64,000 nt of DNA from Marivirga atlantica (GCF_016734805.1 NZ_JAERQG010000003.1:124001-188000); one strand, 5' to 3'. Positions 41,204 to 51,004 are shown, counted from the stretch's first letter. Notes: generated by a model not told the origin, from the sequence alone. Made by a program: numbers and translations.

Positions 41204-41752
41204 ATGAAAATAGAATACATCAACCTTAACAATAAAAAAATTAAGAACTGTTTCAGCTCCGTTTATGAGCAGTTTAACGCTTTGCATCACCATCAAATGA
41301 TAGTAGAGCAAAAACGCGTAGGTAGTTCCACTATGCAGGCTCAGCCCAAAATTGCTTTGTCGGAAATATTTTCAAGTAGTAGAAATTATAAAATAACAGT
41401 AGGCATTTATATAAAAGACAGTAACAAAGCACATGTTCACGATTTGCCCGAGGAAGTACTTAAAGGATGGTTCGCTCATGAATTAGGACATGTAGTAGAT
41501 TATGAATCATACACTAACTTTGGTATGATCAGCTATGGCATTAAATATTTGACTTCTAAAAGCTTTAAAAAGGAAGTCGAACACAAAGCTGATGAATATG
41601 CCATTAATCATGGTTTTGGTCATGAGATCATTGAGGCTAAAAAATATATTTTAACTAGCCCTTTATTCAGCGAAGACTATCAAAATATTATCAGAACTTT
41701 TTATATGCCGGTAAAACTGGTTGAAGAAAAGCTGAGAAGTACCAAAAGCTAA
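41204..41752 (+). CDS. Small predicted zinc metallopeptidase (HELGH)
   Basis: 182 residues, no signal peptide. WFAHELGHVVDYESY contains HExxH (H-E-L-G-H) and KKEVEHKADEYAINHGF supplies a plausible third ligand about 38 residues later (the EHKADEYA Glu). This is a gluzincin-type arrangement in a small cytoplasmic protein. The family is otherwise not recognised; substrate unknown. Convergent with and directly abutting the exonuclease gene. Confidence 0.65.
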   Translation: MKIEYINLNNKKIKNCFSSVYEQFNALHHHQMIVEQKRVGSSTMQAQPKIALSEIFSSSRNYKITVGIYIKDSNKAHVHDLPEEVLKGWFAHELGHVVDYESYTNFGMISYGIKYLTSKSFKKEVEHKADEYAINHGFGHEIIEAKKYILTSPLFSEDYQNIIRTFYMPVKLVEEKLRSTKS

Positions 41753-42337
41753 TTAAGCCCAGCCTAATTTGAGAAACTCCTCGTACACTTTTAATCCTAA
41801 ATAGGCATCAGTGGCAGCATAGTCTAGCTGAGCTTGGGTAAGTTGCTCACGCTCCCAATTTGAGGTTTGTTGAGCTTTTGAGATTCGTTTCTTTAAGAAT
41901 ATAGCGGTAAGGTTCTTTGCTCCTATCTGCCTCACTCCATTTTCTGATGCTATCGTGCTTATATCTTCAAAACCCTCAGGTTTAAATTTCCGCAGTTTTT
42001 GTAAATCCTTTAAGTCATCACGAATGGCTGCACCAACTTTTATGATGGAGGGGTCTTCAAAAATTCTTACCAAATCACCAGGGAAGCCACATAATAAGTT
42101 TCTAATGATAAACACTTCATCGTCTGTGGCTAGCTGTATTACTGAAACGGGATTATAAACACCCTTCTTAAAAGCAGGTTTCGCTTCTGTATCGAAACCT
42201 AAAATATCCGCTTTCCACAATTTAGGAATTACTTCTTCCCAGTCCTTATCATCTTCAAGAATCGTAATCTCCCCTTCAAACTTCCATAGTGGAAGCTCAT
42301 TTATTTCCTCTTTGGTAATTTCCATTAATTCACTCAT
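41753..42337 (-). CDS. DEDD-type 3'-5' exonuclease domain protein
   Basis: 194 residues. Motif I is ILGFDTEAKPAFKKG (DxE), motif II KVGAAIRDDLKDLQKL (D), motif III QLDYAATDAYLGLKVYE (Y-x3-D), matching the RNase D/Werner-type DEDDy exonuclease core without an HRDC domain. Acts on nucleic-acid 3' ends; role unspecified. Start overlaps the stop of nhaC by 4 bases. Confidence 0.88.
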   Translation of the reverse strand: MSELMEITKEEINELPLWKFEGEITILEDDKDWEEVIPKLWKADILGFDTEAKPAFKKGVYNPVSVIQLATDDEVFIIRNLLCGFPGDLVRIFEDPSIIKVGAAIRDDLKDLQKLRKFKPEGFEDISTIASENGVRQIGAKNLTAIFLKKRISKAQQTSNWEREQLTQAQLDYAATDAYLGLKVYEEFLKLGWA

Positions 42338-43776
42338 TTATCAGTAAATCTTCTGATTTTGATGTTGAGGTATGCAAATAAGATAGTCATAAAAGGACTT
42401 ATGATGTTGAAGAAACAATAAGGAGCATAAACCCATGTTGATACTCCCAAAACAGAAGACTGCGTGGCACCACAGGTGTTCCATGGAACTAAAACACTTG
42501 TTACCGTTCCTGAATCTTCCAGTGTTCTACTTAACACCTCTGGTTTTAAACCTCTTTCTTTATAAGTATCAGCAAACATCCTTCCCGGTACCACAATGGC
42601 TAAATATTGATCTGATGCCGTAATATTGAAGAATACGCAAGTACCTGCTGTTGAAGCTACCAAAGAGCCTGTTGAATTAGCTAATTTAATAATACTACCT
42701 GTGATGACTTTAAGCATCCCTGTAGATTCCATAATACCTCCGAAAATCATAGCACACACGATCAACCATATCGTATTTAGCATGCCGTACATTCCGCCTG
42801 TTGAAAGCAGTTCATTCACCATAGCATTTCCGGTAGTAATACTTACATCTCCATACATAGCCACCATAACAGCTTTGTACGAAGCCTCAAAAAAGTTACC
42901 TGTAACACCTGATATCACTTCGATTATATTAGGTTGAAATATGATAGCAAAAACGCCACCGAGTAATGTTCCTATAAGTAGTGCAGGAATGGCCGAAACC
43001 TTTTTAACAATTAGAAAAATTACGGCTGCAGGCACTAAAAACAACCAGAAATTGATATTAAATTTTTCCTGAATTGACTGCTGAACGAGAGCGGTCTGCT
43101 CGATATCCGCTTGCCCGCTATTCATTAAACCCCATATCAAGAAAATAATCAATGTAATCACAAATGTTGGCCCTGTTGTAAAGGCCATGTATCTGATGTG
43201 GGTGAATAAGTCGGTTCCTGCCATTGCAGGAGCAAGGTTGGTGGTATCACTTAAAGGCGACATTTTATCACCGAAATAGGCTCCTGATATAATGGCTCCT
43301 GCTACCACTCCTTCACTCAACCCAAGAGTCTGTCCGATACCTAAAAGTGCCACACCTAAAGTAGCAATTGTACTCCATGATGAGCCAGTGGCTAGTGAAA
43401 CGATCGCACTTACAATACAGGCAGCAAACAAGAATATAGTAGGGTTAAGAATTTCTAAACCATAGTAAATCATAGCGGGCACTATACCACTAATGAGCCA
43501 GGTACCCGCCAATGAACCTATCAGTAATAATATAAGTATTGATGACATTGCGGAGCTTATGCTATCCACAATACCATCGAGCATGTGTGACCATTTATAT
43601 CCAAGCCTGAGAGCTACTATTGCTGCAATACCTGCAGATAATATAAGGGCGATTTGATTAGAACCATCTAAGGTTCCATCTCCGAAATAATATACATTTA
43701 AACTAAGTAGGACAATTAAAAATAATATGGGAATAAAAGCTTGAAATAAACTTGGCAGTCGCTGCGAATCCGTCAT
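42334..43776 (-). CDS. nhaC: Na+/H+ antiporter, NhaC family
   Basis: 480 residues with about 12 membrane helices. NhaC-type blocks: SLATGSSWSTIATLGVALLG, AIISGAYFGDKMSPLSDTTN (conserved ion-binding Asp region) and TGTCVFFNITASDQYL near the end. It exchanges Na+ for H+ to keep pH and sodium balance, fitting a marine-type habitat. It overlaps the exonuclease gene by 4 bases. Confidence 0.9.
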   Translation of the reverse strand: MTDSQRLPSLFQAFIPILFLIVLLSLNVYYFGDGTLDGSNQIALILSAGIAAIVALRLGYKWSHMLDGIVDSISSAMSSILILLLIGSLAGTWLISGIVPAMIYYGLEILNPTIFLFAACIVSAIVSLATGSSWSTIATLGVALLGIGQTLGLSEGVVAGAIISGAYFGDKMSPLSDTTNLAPAMAGTDLFTHIRYMAFTTGPTFVITLIIFLIWGLMNSGQADIEQTALVQQSIQEKFNINFWLFLVPAAVIFLIVKKVSAIPALLIGTLLGGVFAIIFQPNIIEVISGVTGNFFEASYKAVMVAMYGDVSITTGNAMVNELLSTGGMYGMLNTIWLIVCAMIFGGIMESTGMLKVITGSIIKLANSTGSLVASTAGTCVFFNITASDQYLAIVVPGRMFADTYKERGLKPEVLSRTLEDSGTVTSVLVPWNTCGATQSSVLGVSTWVYAPYCFFNIISPFMTILFAYLNIKIRRFTDK

Positions 43777-43832
43777 CTATATATGTTCAAATAGGTGTAT
43801 TCAAAAATTTCGATTCGAAATATAATAAAAAA

Positions 43833-44960
43833 TTAATATTGGCTGATAAGTAATTCGCTTATTTCCGCTCCTACCTGAGTACCAATCGCCACTCCCATTC
43901 CACCAAGTCTTACCCCCATGGCAATATCATCATTTATCATTTTCACAATTGGTGCTTTGGTTGCCCCGAAAGCCATGATACCTGACCACTCCATATCCCA
44001 TTCAACCTGTTGATCAGGCAGAATCATTTCTTTTACATCATTTTGGATCTGTTCTTTTATCTTGTTATTGATACCAAACTGATCAGTATTTTCAACGGCC
44101 ATATCCAGGTTTCTACCTCCACCTATCAACAACCTATTACCTACATCTCTGAAGTAAAAATAGCCCTCATCGTAATGAAATACACCTTTAACAGGTAGGT
44201 TGTCAATCGGCTGGGTAATCATCACCATCCCTCTACCCGGATTAATATCTTCCCGTGGATAAAATTTATGAGCAAAAGCATTTGTACATATGGCTAGTTT
44301 ATTTGCCTTAAAGTGTACTTCGTCCTGAACAGGCCCTTTGGCGATAACTTCACCATTTCCCTCCACTGATTTTACTTCAACTCCGGTATATATATTAATA
44401 CCCAACTCACCACAAAGCTTCCACCATGAGCTTATCATTTTTCCTGTATCTATCTGGCCTTCAAACTGATTACTCACAATGGTATGCACACTTTTTTTAT
44501 CAAACCCGAAAGACTTAACCAATTCAGGCTCGTTATTAAAAACTACAGATTTAAAGGTGCCTCTGAGTAGGTTGTTAAAATAATCTATTTGGTCTAATAC
44601 CGCTAACTCTTTATCTCTGATTAGCTCAAAACCTCTATTCTGTTGAAAATCTATATTTTCTTTACCAAGAATAGATTGAAGCTTCTGTAAACCATCCCAC
44701 CTTTTCTTCACCAGCTTCACAAGATCATCCTCACCAATATTGGGTAAATCATCAGCAAGTTCAGTTAAACTACCAAAGCAAGCAAAACCAGCATTTTTTG
44801 AACTGGCACCGCTAGGAAACATCCCACGCTCTAAAATAGCAATCTTAGCGTGAGGATAATTTTGTTTTAAATGGGAAGCTGTTGAACAACCCACTATTCC
44901 ACCACCAATGATTATAAAATCGTATTTTGTAAAGCTTTCTCTTTCCCAGAAACTCAGCAT
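43833..44960 (-). CDS. FAD-dependent oxidoreductase (DAO family)
   Basis: 375 residues. The Rossmann dinucleotide motif is DFIIIGGGIVGCSTASHL (about 14-31), followed by ASSKNAGFACFG, typical of D-amino-acid-oxidase-type amine oxidases such as glutamylputrescine oxidase. The C-terminal RLGGMGVAIGTQVGAEISE closes the FAD fold. Substrate is probably an amine or amino acid, not determinable. It stands alone, 57 bases before nhaC. Confidence 0.85.
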   Translation of the reverse strand: MLSFWERESFTKYDFIIIGGGIVGCSTASHLKQNYPHAKIAILERGMFPSGASSKNAGFACFGSLTELADDLPNIGEDDLVKLVKKRWDGLQKLQSILGKENIDFQQNRGFELIRDKELAVLDQIDYFNNLLRGTFKSVVFNNEPELVKSFGFDKKSVHTIVSNQFEGQIDTGKMISSWWKLCGELGINIYTGVEVKSVEGNGEVIAKGPVQDEVHFKANKLAICTNAFAHKFYPREDINPGRGMVMITQPIDNLPVKGVFHYDEGYFYFRDVGNRLLIGGGRNLDMAVENTDQFGINNKIKEQIQNDVKEMILPDQQVEWDMEWSGIMAFGATKAPIVKMINDDIAMGVRLGGMGVAIGTQVGAEISELLISQY

Positions 44961-45055
44961 GCTTTATAATTTTTGTCGTAAGTTTGAACAATTGTAAGTG
45001 AGTGTATTTTAAAAAACGTGCACTCATAACATATGATCATTAAAATAAGATACCA

Positions 45056-45562
45056 ATGAATTTAAGTGCCATTATAGAAAAGGCGAAAACCTCTAATTTC
45101 TATCTATGGGTTTTAAACAAAGGCCTAAATTATACGATACCTTTCAATAAACCACATGGTTTTAAAATTACATCAGTTGAAGATGATACCATTAAAACAA
45201 AGCTTCCTTTTAAAAGAAGAAATTTAAACCACATTAAAGGTATTCATGCCTGTGCAATGGCTACCATTTCGGAATACACTACAGGTTTAATGATCCTCTA
45301 TAAACTGGATAATAAAAAATACAGAATTATTATGCAGAAACTTGAAATGGAATATCATTTTCAGGCTAAGATGGATGCCATAGCTAGTTTTTCCATTGAT
45401 GAGAAGTGGGTAAAAGAAAAAGTTGAAGAACCTTTACAGAATGAAGATGCCGTAGTCATTCCGTGTGTAATTAAGTTGCATGATACTAAAGGCAATCATT
45501 TAAGTACAGGAACAATTTATTGGCAAATTAAGCCTTGGGATAAAGTGAGAACGAAGTTGTAA
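45056..45562 (+). CDS. DUF4442 hotdog-fold protein
   Basis: 168 residues, soluble. NLNHIKGIHACAMATISEYTTG carries the thioesterase-like helix of DUF4442 (hotdog) proteins, and the C-terminus TGTIYWQIKPW completes the fold. Relatives are acyl-CoA thioesterase-like; activity untested. Transcribed divergently from the FAD oxidoreductase and convergent with the TPR gene. Confidence 0.8.
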   Translation: MNLSAIIEKAKTSNFYLWVLNKGLNYTIPFNKPHGFKITSVEDDTIKTKLPFKRRNLNHIKGIHACAMATISEYTTGLMILYKLDNKKYRIIMQKLEMEYHFQAKMDAIASFSIDEKWVKEKVEEPLQNEDAVVIPCVIKLHDTKGNHLSTGTIYWQIKPWDKVRTKL

Positions 45563-45589
45563 TAAGGCGGCTGTATGAATGATGATTTA

Positions 45590-45621
45590 CGAATTACGGT
45601 TTTTGCTAAACTCGTAATTCG
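45590..45621. terminator. Hairpin in the convergent gap
   Basis: A 9-bp inverted repeat (CGAATTACG at 45590-45598 and CGTAATTCG at 45613-45621, 14-base loop) between the convergent DUF4442 and TPR genes. It may end transcription from either side; the T-tract is weak. Confidence 0.45.
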
Positions 45622-45639
45622 CAAATCTGCAATCTAAAA

Positions 45640-46287
45640 TCAGTTGTCTTCAGGAGGGCAACATCTGTCGTTGCAACGCTCTCTAATCATTTCATAAGCT
45701 TTCAGATCACCAAGCTCACCTGCTTTGCTTAAATCTAAACATCCTTGAGTTCGCTGTCCGTACTCTAGTCTTAAAACTCCTCTCAAGAAATAAGCATCCA
45801 CATTTTTTGGATCTTTCTCAATGATTTTTGTACAGTCATTAATGGCATCTTGATAAGCCTCTAATTGCTGCTTAGCCTGACCTCTTTTATAATAAGCTTC
45901 AAGGTTATTTTCGTTAAACTCAATGGCCTTGGTATAATCATTAATAGCACCATAATAATCCTGAAGCATGTATTTGATATTACCTCTTTCGAAGTAAGCC
46001 TCTGAAAAATCACTTTTTGCATCAAGTGCTCGGTTGTAATCTTGCATAGCACCGTGTATGTCAGAAAACTTCTGCTTGATGTTACCACGCATGTAGTAGG
46101 CTTGGTGCGATGAAGGATCAGTTTCTATAGCTTCATTGAAAGCCACTATCGCCTCCATGTATTCTTTTGCTTCGAACTTCTTAATTCCTAAGTCGATATA
46201 TTCTTCAGCAGTTTCTTGTGCTAAGGCTGATAGACTTACACTGAATAAACAGATTAGTAAAAAGGATGCTTTCAATATTTTTGTCAT
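45640..46287 (-). CDS. Exported TPR-repeat protein
   Basis: 215 residues with signal peptide ending ALAQ. About five TPR units follow (EEYIDLGIKKFEAKEYMEAI, SHQAYYMRGNIKQKF, SEAYFERGNIKYML, LEAYYKRGQAKQQL, VDAYFLRGVLRLEYG), then a short Cys-rich tail (RCNDRCCPPEDN). It is a protein-interaction scaffold of unknown partner. Possibly a periplasmic Sel1/TPR-like helper. Confidence 0.85.
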   Translation of the reverse strand: MTKILKASFLLICLFSVSLSALAQETAEEYIDLGIKKFEAKEYMEAIVAFNEAIETDPSSHQAYYMRGNIKQKFSDIHGAMQDYNRALDAKSDFSEAYFERGNIKYMLQDYYGAINDYTKAIEFNENNLEAYYKRGQAKQQLEAYQDAINDCTKIIEKDPKNVDAYFLRGVLRLEYGQRTQGCLDLSKAGELGDLKAYEMIRERCNDRCCPPEDN

Positions 46288-46380
46288 TGCTTAATTAAGT
46301 TTTTCTAGTCTTGGTTCATCAATAATGCTGCCAATCTATAAAAGAGCTAACAAATAAAAACTCCTTTCTTTTCTGATTTC

Positions 46381-46935
46381 TTACTTCAGTTTCGGAAAAG
46401 CCATTTTATAATCAGCTTTTACCTTGCCTTTACTGATGTTAGTCAACTTGCCTTTCAGTAAACGTTTCTTTAAAGCAGAAATATGATCGGTGAAAAGTAT
46501 TCCTTCAATATGATCATACTCATGCTGGATAACACGTGCAGTAAAGCCATCAAACTCCTCAACATGTTCGTTAAAGTCTTCATCGAAGTACTGAAGTTTA
46601 AGGTGCTCTTGACGGAAAACATCTTCTCTTATGTTTGGAATGCTCAGACAACCTTCTTCCATTGCCCATTCTTCTCCTGCCTCCTCAATAATCTGTGGAT
46701 TGATGAAAGCCTTCTTTACCTTCGGCTCATCACCATCATCAATAGGATCGGTATCAATTACAAAAAGTCGCAAACTTTTACCTACTTGAGGAGCCGCCAA
46801 GCCCACACCATTGGCATTATACATGGTTTCAAACATGTCATTAACCAATTGCTTGACATCTACCTCTTCAGGATCAATATCCTTGGCTTTCGTTTTAAGC
46901 ACCGGATGTCCGTAAGCTACTATAGGGTAAATCAT
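46381..46935 (-). CDS. def: Peptide deformylase
   Basis: 184 residues with all three deformylase motifs: GVGLAAPQVG (motif 1), EGCLSIP (motif 2, Cys metal ligand) and QHEYDH (motif 3, HExxH). It removes the N-formyl group from new proteins using Fe2+ or Zn2+. It lies 3 bases after ruvX. Confidence 0.96.
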   Translation of the reverse strand: MIYPIVAYGHPVLKTKAKDIDPEEVDVKQLVNDMFETMYNANGVGLAAPQVGKSLRLFVIDTDPIDDGDEPKVKKAFINPQIIEEAGEEWAMEEGCLSIPNIREDVFRQEHLKLQYFDEDFNEHVEEFDGFTARVIQHEYDHIEGILFTDHISALKKRLLKGKLTNISKGKVKADYKMAFPKLK

Positions 46936-46938
46936 AAA

Positions 46939-47352
46939 TTAATTCTCTTCTAAATATTGTTGCAAAATTATTGCTGCACTCACTTTATCAATGTTGCCAG
47001 ATTTTTTCATTCGTTGTTTCTTTCTGGAGCCGGCAGCAATCATGGATTGGACAGCCATTTGTGAGCTAAAGCTTTCGTCCTGCAAATGTAAGGGCATATT
47101 TGGAAATTTCTTCCTGAATAAATTAATAAATACCTTTACATGTCTGGTGGCATCGGTTGCCTCACCCTCCTCATTGGTAGGATATCCGCAAACCACTGCT
47201 TCAACATCCTCCTTATTAAAGTAATCTGTTAAAAATTGAATGATATCTTTTGAATGAATGGTATCTAAAGGGCTGGATATTATTTTCAGGGGATCAGTAG
47301 CAGCAAGTCCAACCCTTTTCGTACCATAGTCAATGGCGATTATACGTGCCAT
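46939..47352 (-). CDS. ruvX: Holliday-junction resolvase-like RuvX (YqgF)
   Basis: 137 residues, standard YqgF size. IAIDYGTKRVGLAATDPL is the N-terminal RNase H-like strand with the catalytic Asp; a GYP segment (VVCGYPTNEEGEA) and DESFSSQMA follow. Involved in pre-16S rRNA processing or Holliday-junction resolution. Starts 2 bases before the hemerythrin gene stop, 3 bases before def. Confidence 0.94.
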   Translation of the reverse strand: MARIIAIDYGTKRVGLAATDPLKIISSPLDTIHSKDIIQFLTDYFNKEDVEAVVCGYPTNEEGEATDATRHVKVFINLFRKKFPNMPLHLQDESFSSQMAVQSMIAAGSRKKQRMKKSGNIDKVSAAIILQQYLEEN

Positions 47353-47353
47353 A

Positions 47354-48103
47354 CTAATTCAGCTTTATCAAGTCATCAAAGTTACGCCTAACTTGTTTTT
47401 CTAGCATTAAAGCCTTTGGAAAAAGCACCTCATTTTCTATCTGAGCGTGAATCATTAACTTCCTTTCAAAACGTTCAAGAGCCGCATAGAGTACGTTGAA
47501 ATTTAGTTCTCCTTCACTTTCAGGCGGAAACTGCTCCATTATATACCTGATGCCCTTCATTTCATCATCATGCACTTCATGATCCATCGCAAATTTCTGA
47601 ATATTAAACTTCTGATGCTTATAAAAGAAGCCTGATGGATTTAGCCTCTCATCATTAATCTTCTTTAAACTTAAAATGTAGTCGAATAAGGTATCTTCTT
47701 CTTCGTAGATATGGTGTACAAAATCTTCTACAAATAAAGGGAAAATCTCCTGTAGGTCTTTTTGAACACCAAAGTAAGTTTGCGTTGCGGACTGCAGACG
47801 ATTAATCATTTTAACCAAAAAAGGAAGGTCTTTTTTGATGAACAAATAATGAGCATGCTTCAGGTATTCAACAATTAAATCAATAGGTAGACCTAGTAAC
47901 TTAAGGTTATCTATTTCCTGGTTTTCTTGTATCTGTTCTAATTCAGCTATTACCTTTTTGCAGTCTAAGCCTTTATGCTTACAAACCTTTTCAAGTGAAT
48001 CCTCTTCAAACTCATAGTATTCGATCCCTAAATAATACAGTACGGATGCAAATACATAATGCTCTGCCACTAATTCCTTAATCTTCTTTTGTGAGTAATC
48101 CAC
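47354..48103 (-). CDS. Hemerythrin-domain protein, RIC/ScdA-like
   Basis: 249 residues from a GTG start at 48103 (no ATG fits better). N-terminal residues 1-60 resemble the ScdA_N/DUF542 domain of iron-sulfur repair proteins (KIKELVAEHYVFASVLYYLG, then SLEKVCKHKGLDCKKV), but the usual CCGG is replaced by YYEFE. The hemerythrin part has HHIYEEEDTLF, HEVHDDEMKGI and HAQIENEVLFPKAL, supplying His/Glu ligands for a di-iron site. Likely an iron-sulfur repair or oxygen/NO-linked protein with an altered N-terminal site. Confidence 0.82.
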   Translation of the reverse strand: MDYSQKKIKELVAEHYVFASVLYYLGIEYYEFEEDSLEKVCKHKGLDCKKVIAELEQIQENQEIDNLKLLGLPIDLIVEYLKHAHYLFIKKDLPFLVKMINRLQSATQTYFGVQKDLQEIFPLFVEDFVHHIYEEEDTLFDYILSLKKINDERLNPSGFFYKHQKFNIQKFAMDHEVHDDEMKGIRYIMEQFPPESEGELNFNVLYAALERFERKLMIHAQIENEVLFPKALMLEKQVRRNFDDLIKLN

Positions 48104-48210
48104 TTTTACTTATTTTACTTTTTGTAACTTGATGTAAGATAAACTTTCGTCATTTTTTATCCAACGAAATCGCTTTTTTCTGCGTTACTTGTAACAAAAA
48201 ATCTTCAAAC

Positions 48211-49836
48211 GTGAATAAACATAAAAATAGTTCATTTCAGGTACGGTTGCCAATCATAATTTTTTCCACACTTGCCGCAGGTATTCTTATAGGTGCCACT
48301 ATGGCTAATCCTGAAGGAAAATCAAGCACTGTTTTAGATGGTATAACCAGAATTAAAGAAATATTTCTTCAGATTGATCAAAACTATGTAGACGAAGTAG
48401 ACAATAACGAAATAGTTAATAGTGCCATTGAGGGAATGCTTGATCAGTTAGATCCCCATACTTCTTACATTCCTGCCAAGGACTTAGAAATGGTTTCAGC
48501 TGACCTGAGAGGTAATTATGAGGGAATCGGAATAGAGTTTAACATTTTCAAAGATACACTGTATGTAGTAGCTCCTTTAAGTGGCGGACCTTCTGAAGCT
48601 GCAGGTTTGCAATCAGGTGATAAAATCGTTGAAGTAAATGGTGAGAATATAGCAGGTATTAATTTGACTAACCGACAAGTTCATGAAAATTTAAGAGGCG
48701 AAAAAGGTAGCGAAGTAGAAGTAACCATTTTACGAAAAAATGTAAAGGATCCTCTTAAATTCAATATTATCAGAGATAAAATCCCTCAGTTTTCCGTGGA
48801 TGTCAGCTACATGATTGATAACAAAATCGGTTACATTAAAATCAGCAGATTCTCTGCTACTACTTATACGGAATTTAAAGAAGCTTTGACAAAACTTAAT
48901 GAGGACGGTATGCAAAAGTTAATCCTCGATCTTCAAGACAATCCTGGTGGCTATATGGATAAAGCCATTAGCATTGCCGATGAGTTTCTGAAGGACAATG
49001 CGATGATTGTTTATACCAAAGGTAAAGAGAAACGCTACAACTCTGAAGCACGGGCCATAAAAGAAGGCGAGTTTGAAGACAAACCTTTGATTGTACTTAT
49101 TAATGAAGGTAGTGCTTCCGCATCAGAAATTGTTTCAGGAGCAATACAGGATAACGACAGAGGTTTAATTGTGGGTAGAAGATCTTTCGGTAAAGGCCTT
49201 GTTCAAATGCCAATCCCATTAAAAGATGGCTCTGAATTACGCTTAACAATTTCAAGGTATTACACTCCGAGTGGTAGATCAATCCAGAAGCCTTTCGGTG
49301 AAGATCCTGATGAATACCGAATGGAAATGAAAGAGAGATATGAGCATGGAGAGTACTTCAATGCAGACAGTATAAGCTTCGTTGATTCCTTAAAATACAC
49401 TACTACTGATGGCAGAATAGTATACGGAGGCGGAGGTATTATGCCGGATTATTTTATTCCGCTTGACACTACTTACCACTCAGATTATTTAAACAAACTA
49501 TTCTACAGCAATAGTCTGAGACAATATTCATTTTCTTTCTATGAAGAAAATCAGCAGATGCTCGAAAACATGAACCTGGAAGACTACATCCAGAAGTTTC
49601 AAATAACTGATGAGATGATTTCAGAAATGAATGAACTGGCAAAATCTAACGGAGTGGAAGCTAACTGGAATCAAGTAGACAGATCGGCTCCTCTTGTGAA
49701 GATATATTTGAAGGCATACATAGCCAGAAATGTTTGGAATAATGAAGGCTTCTACCCTATTTTCAACGAACAAAATGAAATTCTTCAAGGTGCTTTAAAA
49801 CTTTTTGATAAGGCAGAAGCACTAGCAAAAAAATAA
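48211..49836 (+). CDS. S41-family C-terminal processing peptidase
   Basis: 541 residues from a GTG start, with one N-terminal helix (about 8-28). A PDZ domain (about 90-170, VVAPLSGGPSEAAGLQSGDKI) precedes the serine protease core: GSASASEIVSGA (Ser nucleophile) and GRRSFGKGLVQ (catalytic Lys), as in CtpA/Prc. It processes periplasmic or envelope proteins. A homogentisate dioxygenase gene follows 4 bases later, but the two roles are not obviously linked. Confidence 0.9.
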   Translation: MNKHKNSSFQVRLPIIIFSTLAAGILIGATMANPEGKSSTVLDGITRIKEIFLQIDQNYVDEVDNNEIVNSAIEGMLDQLDPHTSYIPAKDLEMVSADLRGNYEGIGIEFNIFKDTLYVVAPLSGGPSEAAGLQSGDKIVEVNGENIAGINLTNRQVHENLRGEKGSEVEVTILRKNVKDPLKFNIIRDKIPQFSVDVSYMIDNKIGYIKISRFSATTYTEFKEALTKLNEDGMQKLILDLQDNPGGYMDKAISIADEFLKDNAMIVYTKGKEKRYNSEARAIKEGEFEDKPLIVLINEGSASASEIVSGAIQDNDRGLIVGRRSFGKGLVQMPIPLKDGSELRLTISRYYTPSGRSIQKPFGEDPDEYRMEMKERYEHGEYFNADSISFVDSLKYTTTDGRIVYGGGGIMPDYFIPLDTTYHSDYLNKLFYSNSLRQYSFSFYEENQQMLENMNLEDYIQKFQITDEMISEMNELAKSNGVEANWNQVDRSAPLVKIYLKAYIARNVWNNEGFYPIFNEQNEILQGALKLFDKAEALAKK

Positions 49837-49840
49837 TATT

Positions 49841-51004
49841 ATGGCGTATTACGTAAAAATGGGAAATATCCCTCCTAAGCGACACACACAATTCAGACAG
49901 CCTGATGGAAGCCTCTATGCAGAAGAATTGGTGAGTTCATTAGGTTTTTCGGGTGTATACTCAAACTTATACCACATCAATCCTCCAACGGAAGTTAAGG
50001 AGATAAAAAAATCTGTGCCTTATTCGCAGAAAGTGGATAAGGATTTCCCTTTACAGCAAATCCACCTGAATACTTCTAAAATAAAAGAGACTGGAGGTGA
50101 CTTTCTTGAAAGTAGAAAGTATCTTTTGATGAACGATGATGTGGCCATGGCGCTAAGCATGCCATCGCGCAAAAGCATGGATTATTATTACAAAAATGCT
50201 GAAGCTGATGAGGTGCTTTACATTCATGATGGAAAAGGAACACTTTACTCTCAATTTGGTAAGCTTGAAATTAAAAAAGGAGATTATGTAGTAATCCCAA
50301 GAACTACCATTTATAAAATTGAATGGGATTCTGCAGAAATCAGATACCTCTTGATAGAATCTTCCAGCCCGGTAGAAACGGTTAGCCGTTACCGTAATAA
50401 ACTTGGTCAACTAGAGGAACACTCACCTTATTGCGAAAGAGATATTCATCCTCCTCAAGAATTATATACTGAGGAAAGTAAAGGTGACTACCACGTGAAA
50501 ATCAAAAAAGGAGGATACATACATAACTATGTTTATGACCACAGCCCTTTTGATATTGTGGGTTGGGATGGCTTTTTATATCCTTATACCTTCTCTATTT
50601 ATGACTTTGAACCTGTAACAGGACGTATTCATTTGCCACCTCCTGTTCATCAGACTTTCCAGGCACATGGCTTTGTCATTTGCTCTTTTGTTCCAAGGTT
50701 GTTTGACTATCATCCGCTTTCAATTCCTGCTCCATACAATCATAGCAATATTGATTCAGATGAAGTTTTATACTATGCTGAAGGGAACTTTATGAGCAGA
50801 AAAGGCATTGACAGAGGGTCTTTTACTTTGCACCCTGGTGGTTTGCCACATGGACCGCATCCGGGTACGGTAGAGAAAAGTATTGGCGCTAAGGAAACCA
50901 AAGAGTATGCTGTAATGGTGGACACTTTTAAACCGCTATATGTTACAGAAGATGCGAAAGAGTTCCTTGACCCCAACTATCCTATGAGCTGGACTGAGAA
51001 GTAA
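49841..51004 (+). CDS. hmgA: Homogentisate 1,2-dioxygenase
   Basis: 387 residues, the expected length for a bacterial short-form homogentisate dioxygenase. The cupin core is seen in DEVLYIHDGKGTLYSQFG and, near the end, PGGLPHGPHPG and EVLYYAEGNFMS, whose His/Glu residues bind Fe2+. It opens homogentisate in tyrosine and phenylalanine breakdown. No other tyrosine-degradation genes are in the window. Confidence 0.88.
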   Translation: MAYYVKMGNIPPKRHTQFRQPDGSLYAEELVSSLGFSGVYSNLYHINPPTEVKEIKKSVPYSQKVDKDFPLQQIHLNTSKIKETGGDFLESRKYLLMNDDVAMALSMPSRKSMDYYYKNAEADEVLYIHDGKGTLYSQFGKLEIKKGDYVVIPRTTIYKIEWDSAEIRYLLIESSSPVETVSRYRNKLGQLEEHSPYCERDIHPPQELYTEESKGDYHVKIKKGGYIHNYVYDHSPFDIVGWDGFLYPYTFSIYDFEPVTGRIHLPPPVHQTFQAHGFVICSFVPRLFDYHPLSIPAPYNHSNIDSDEVLYYAEGNFMSRKGIDRGSFTLHPGGLPHGPHPGTVEKSIGAKETKEYAVMVDTFKPLYVTEDAKEFLDPNYPMSWTEK

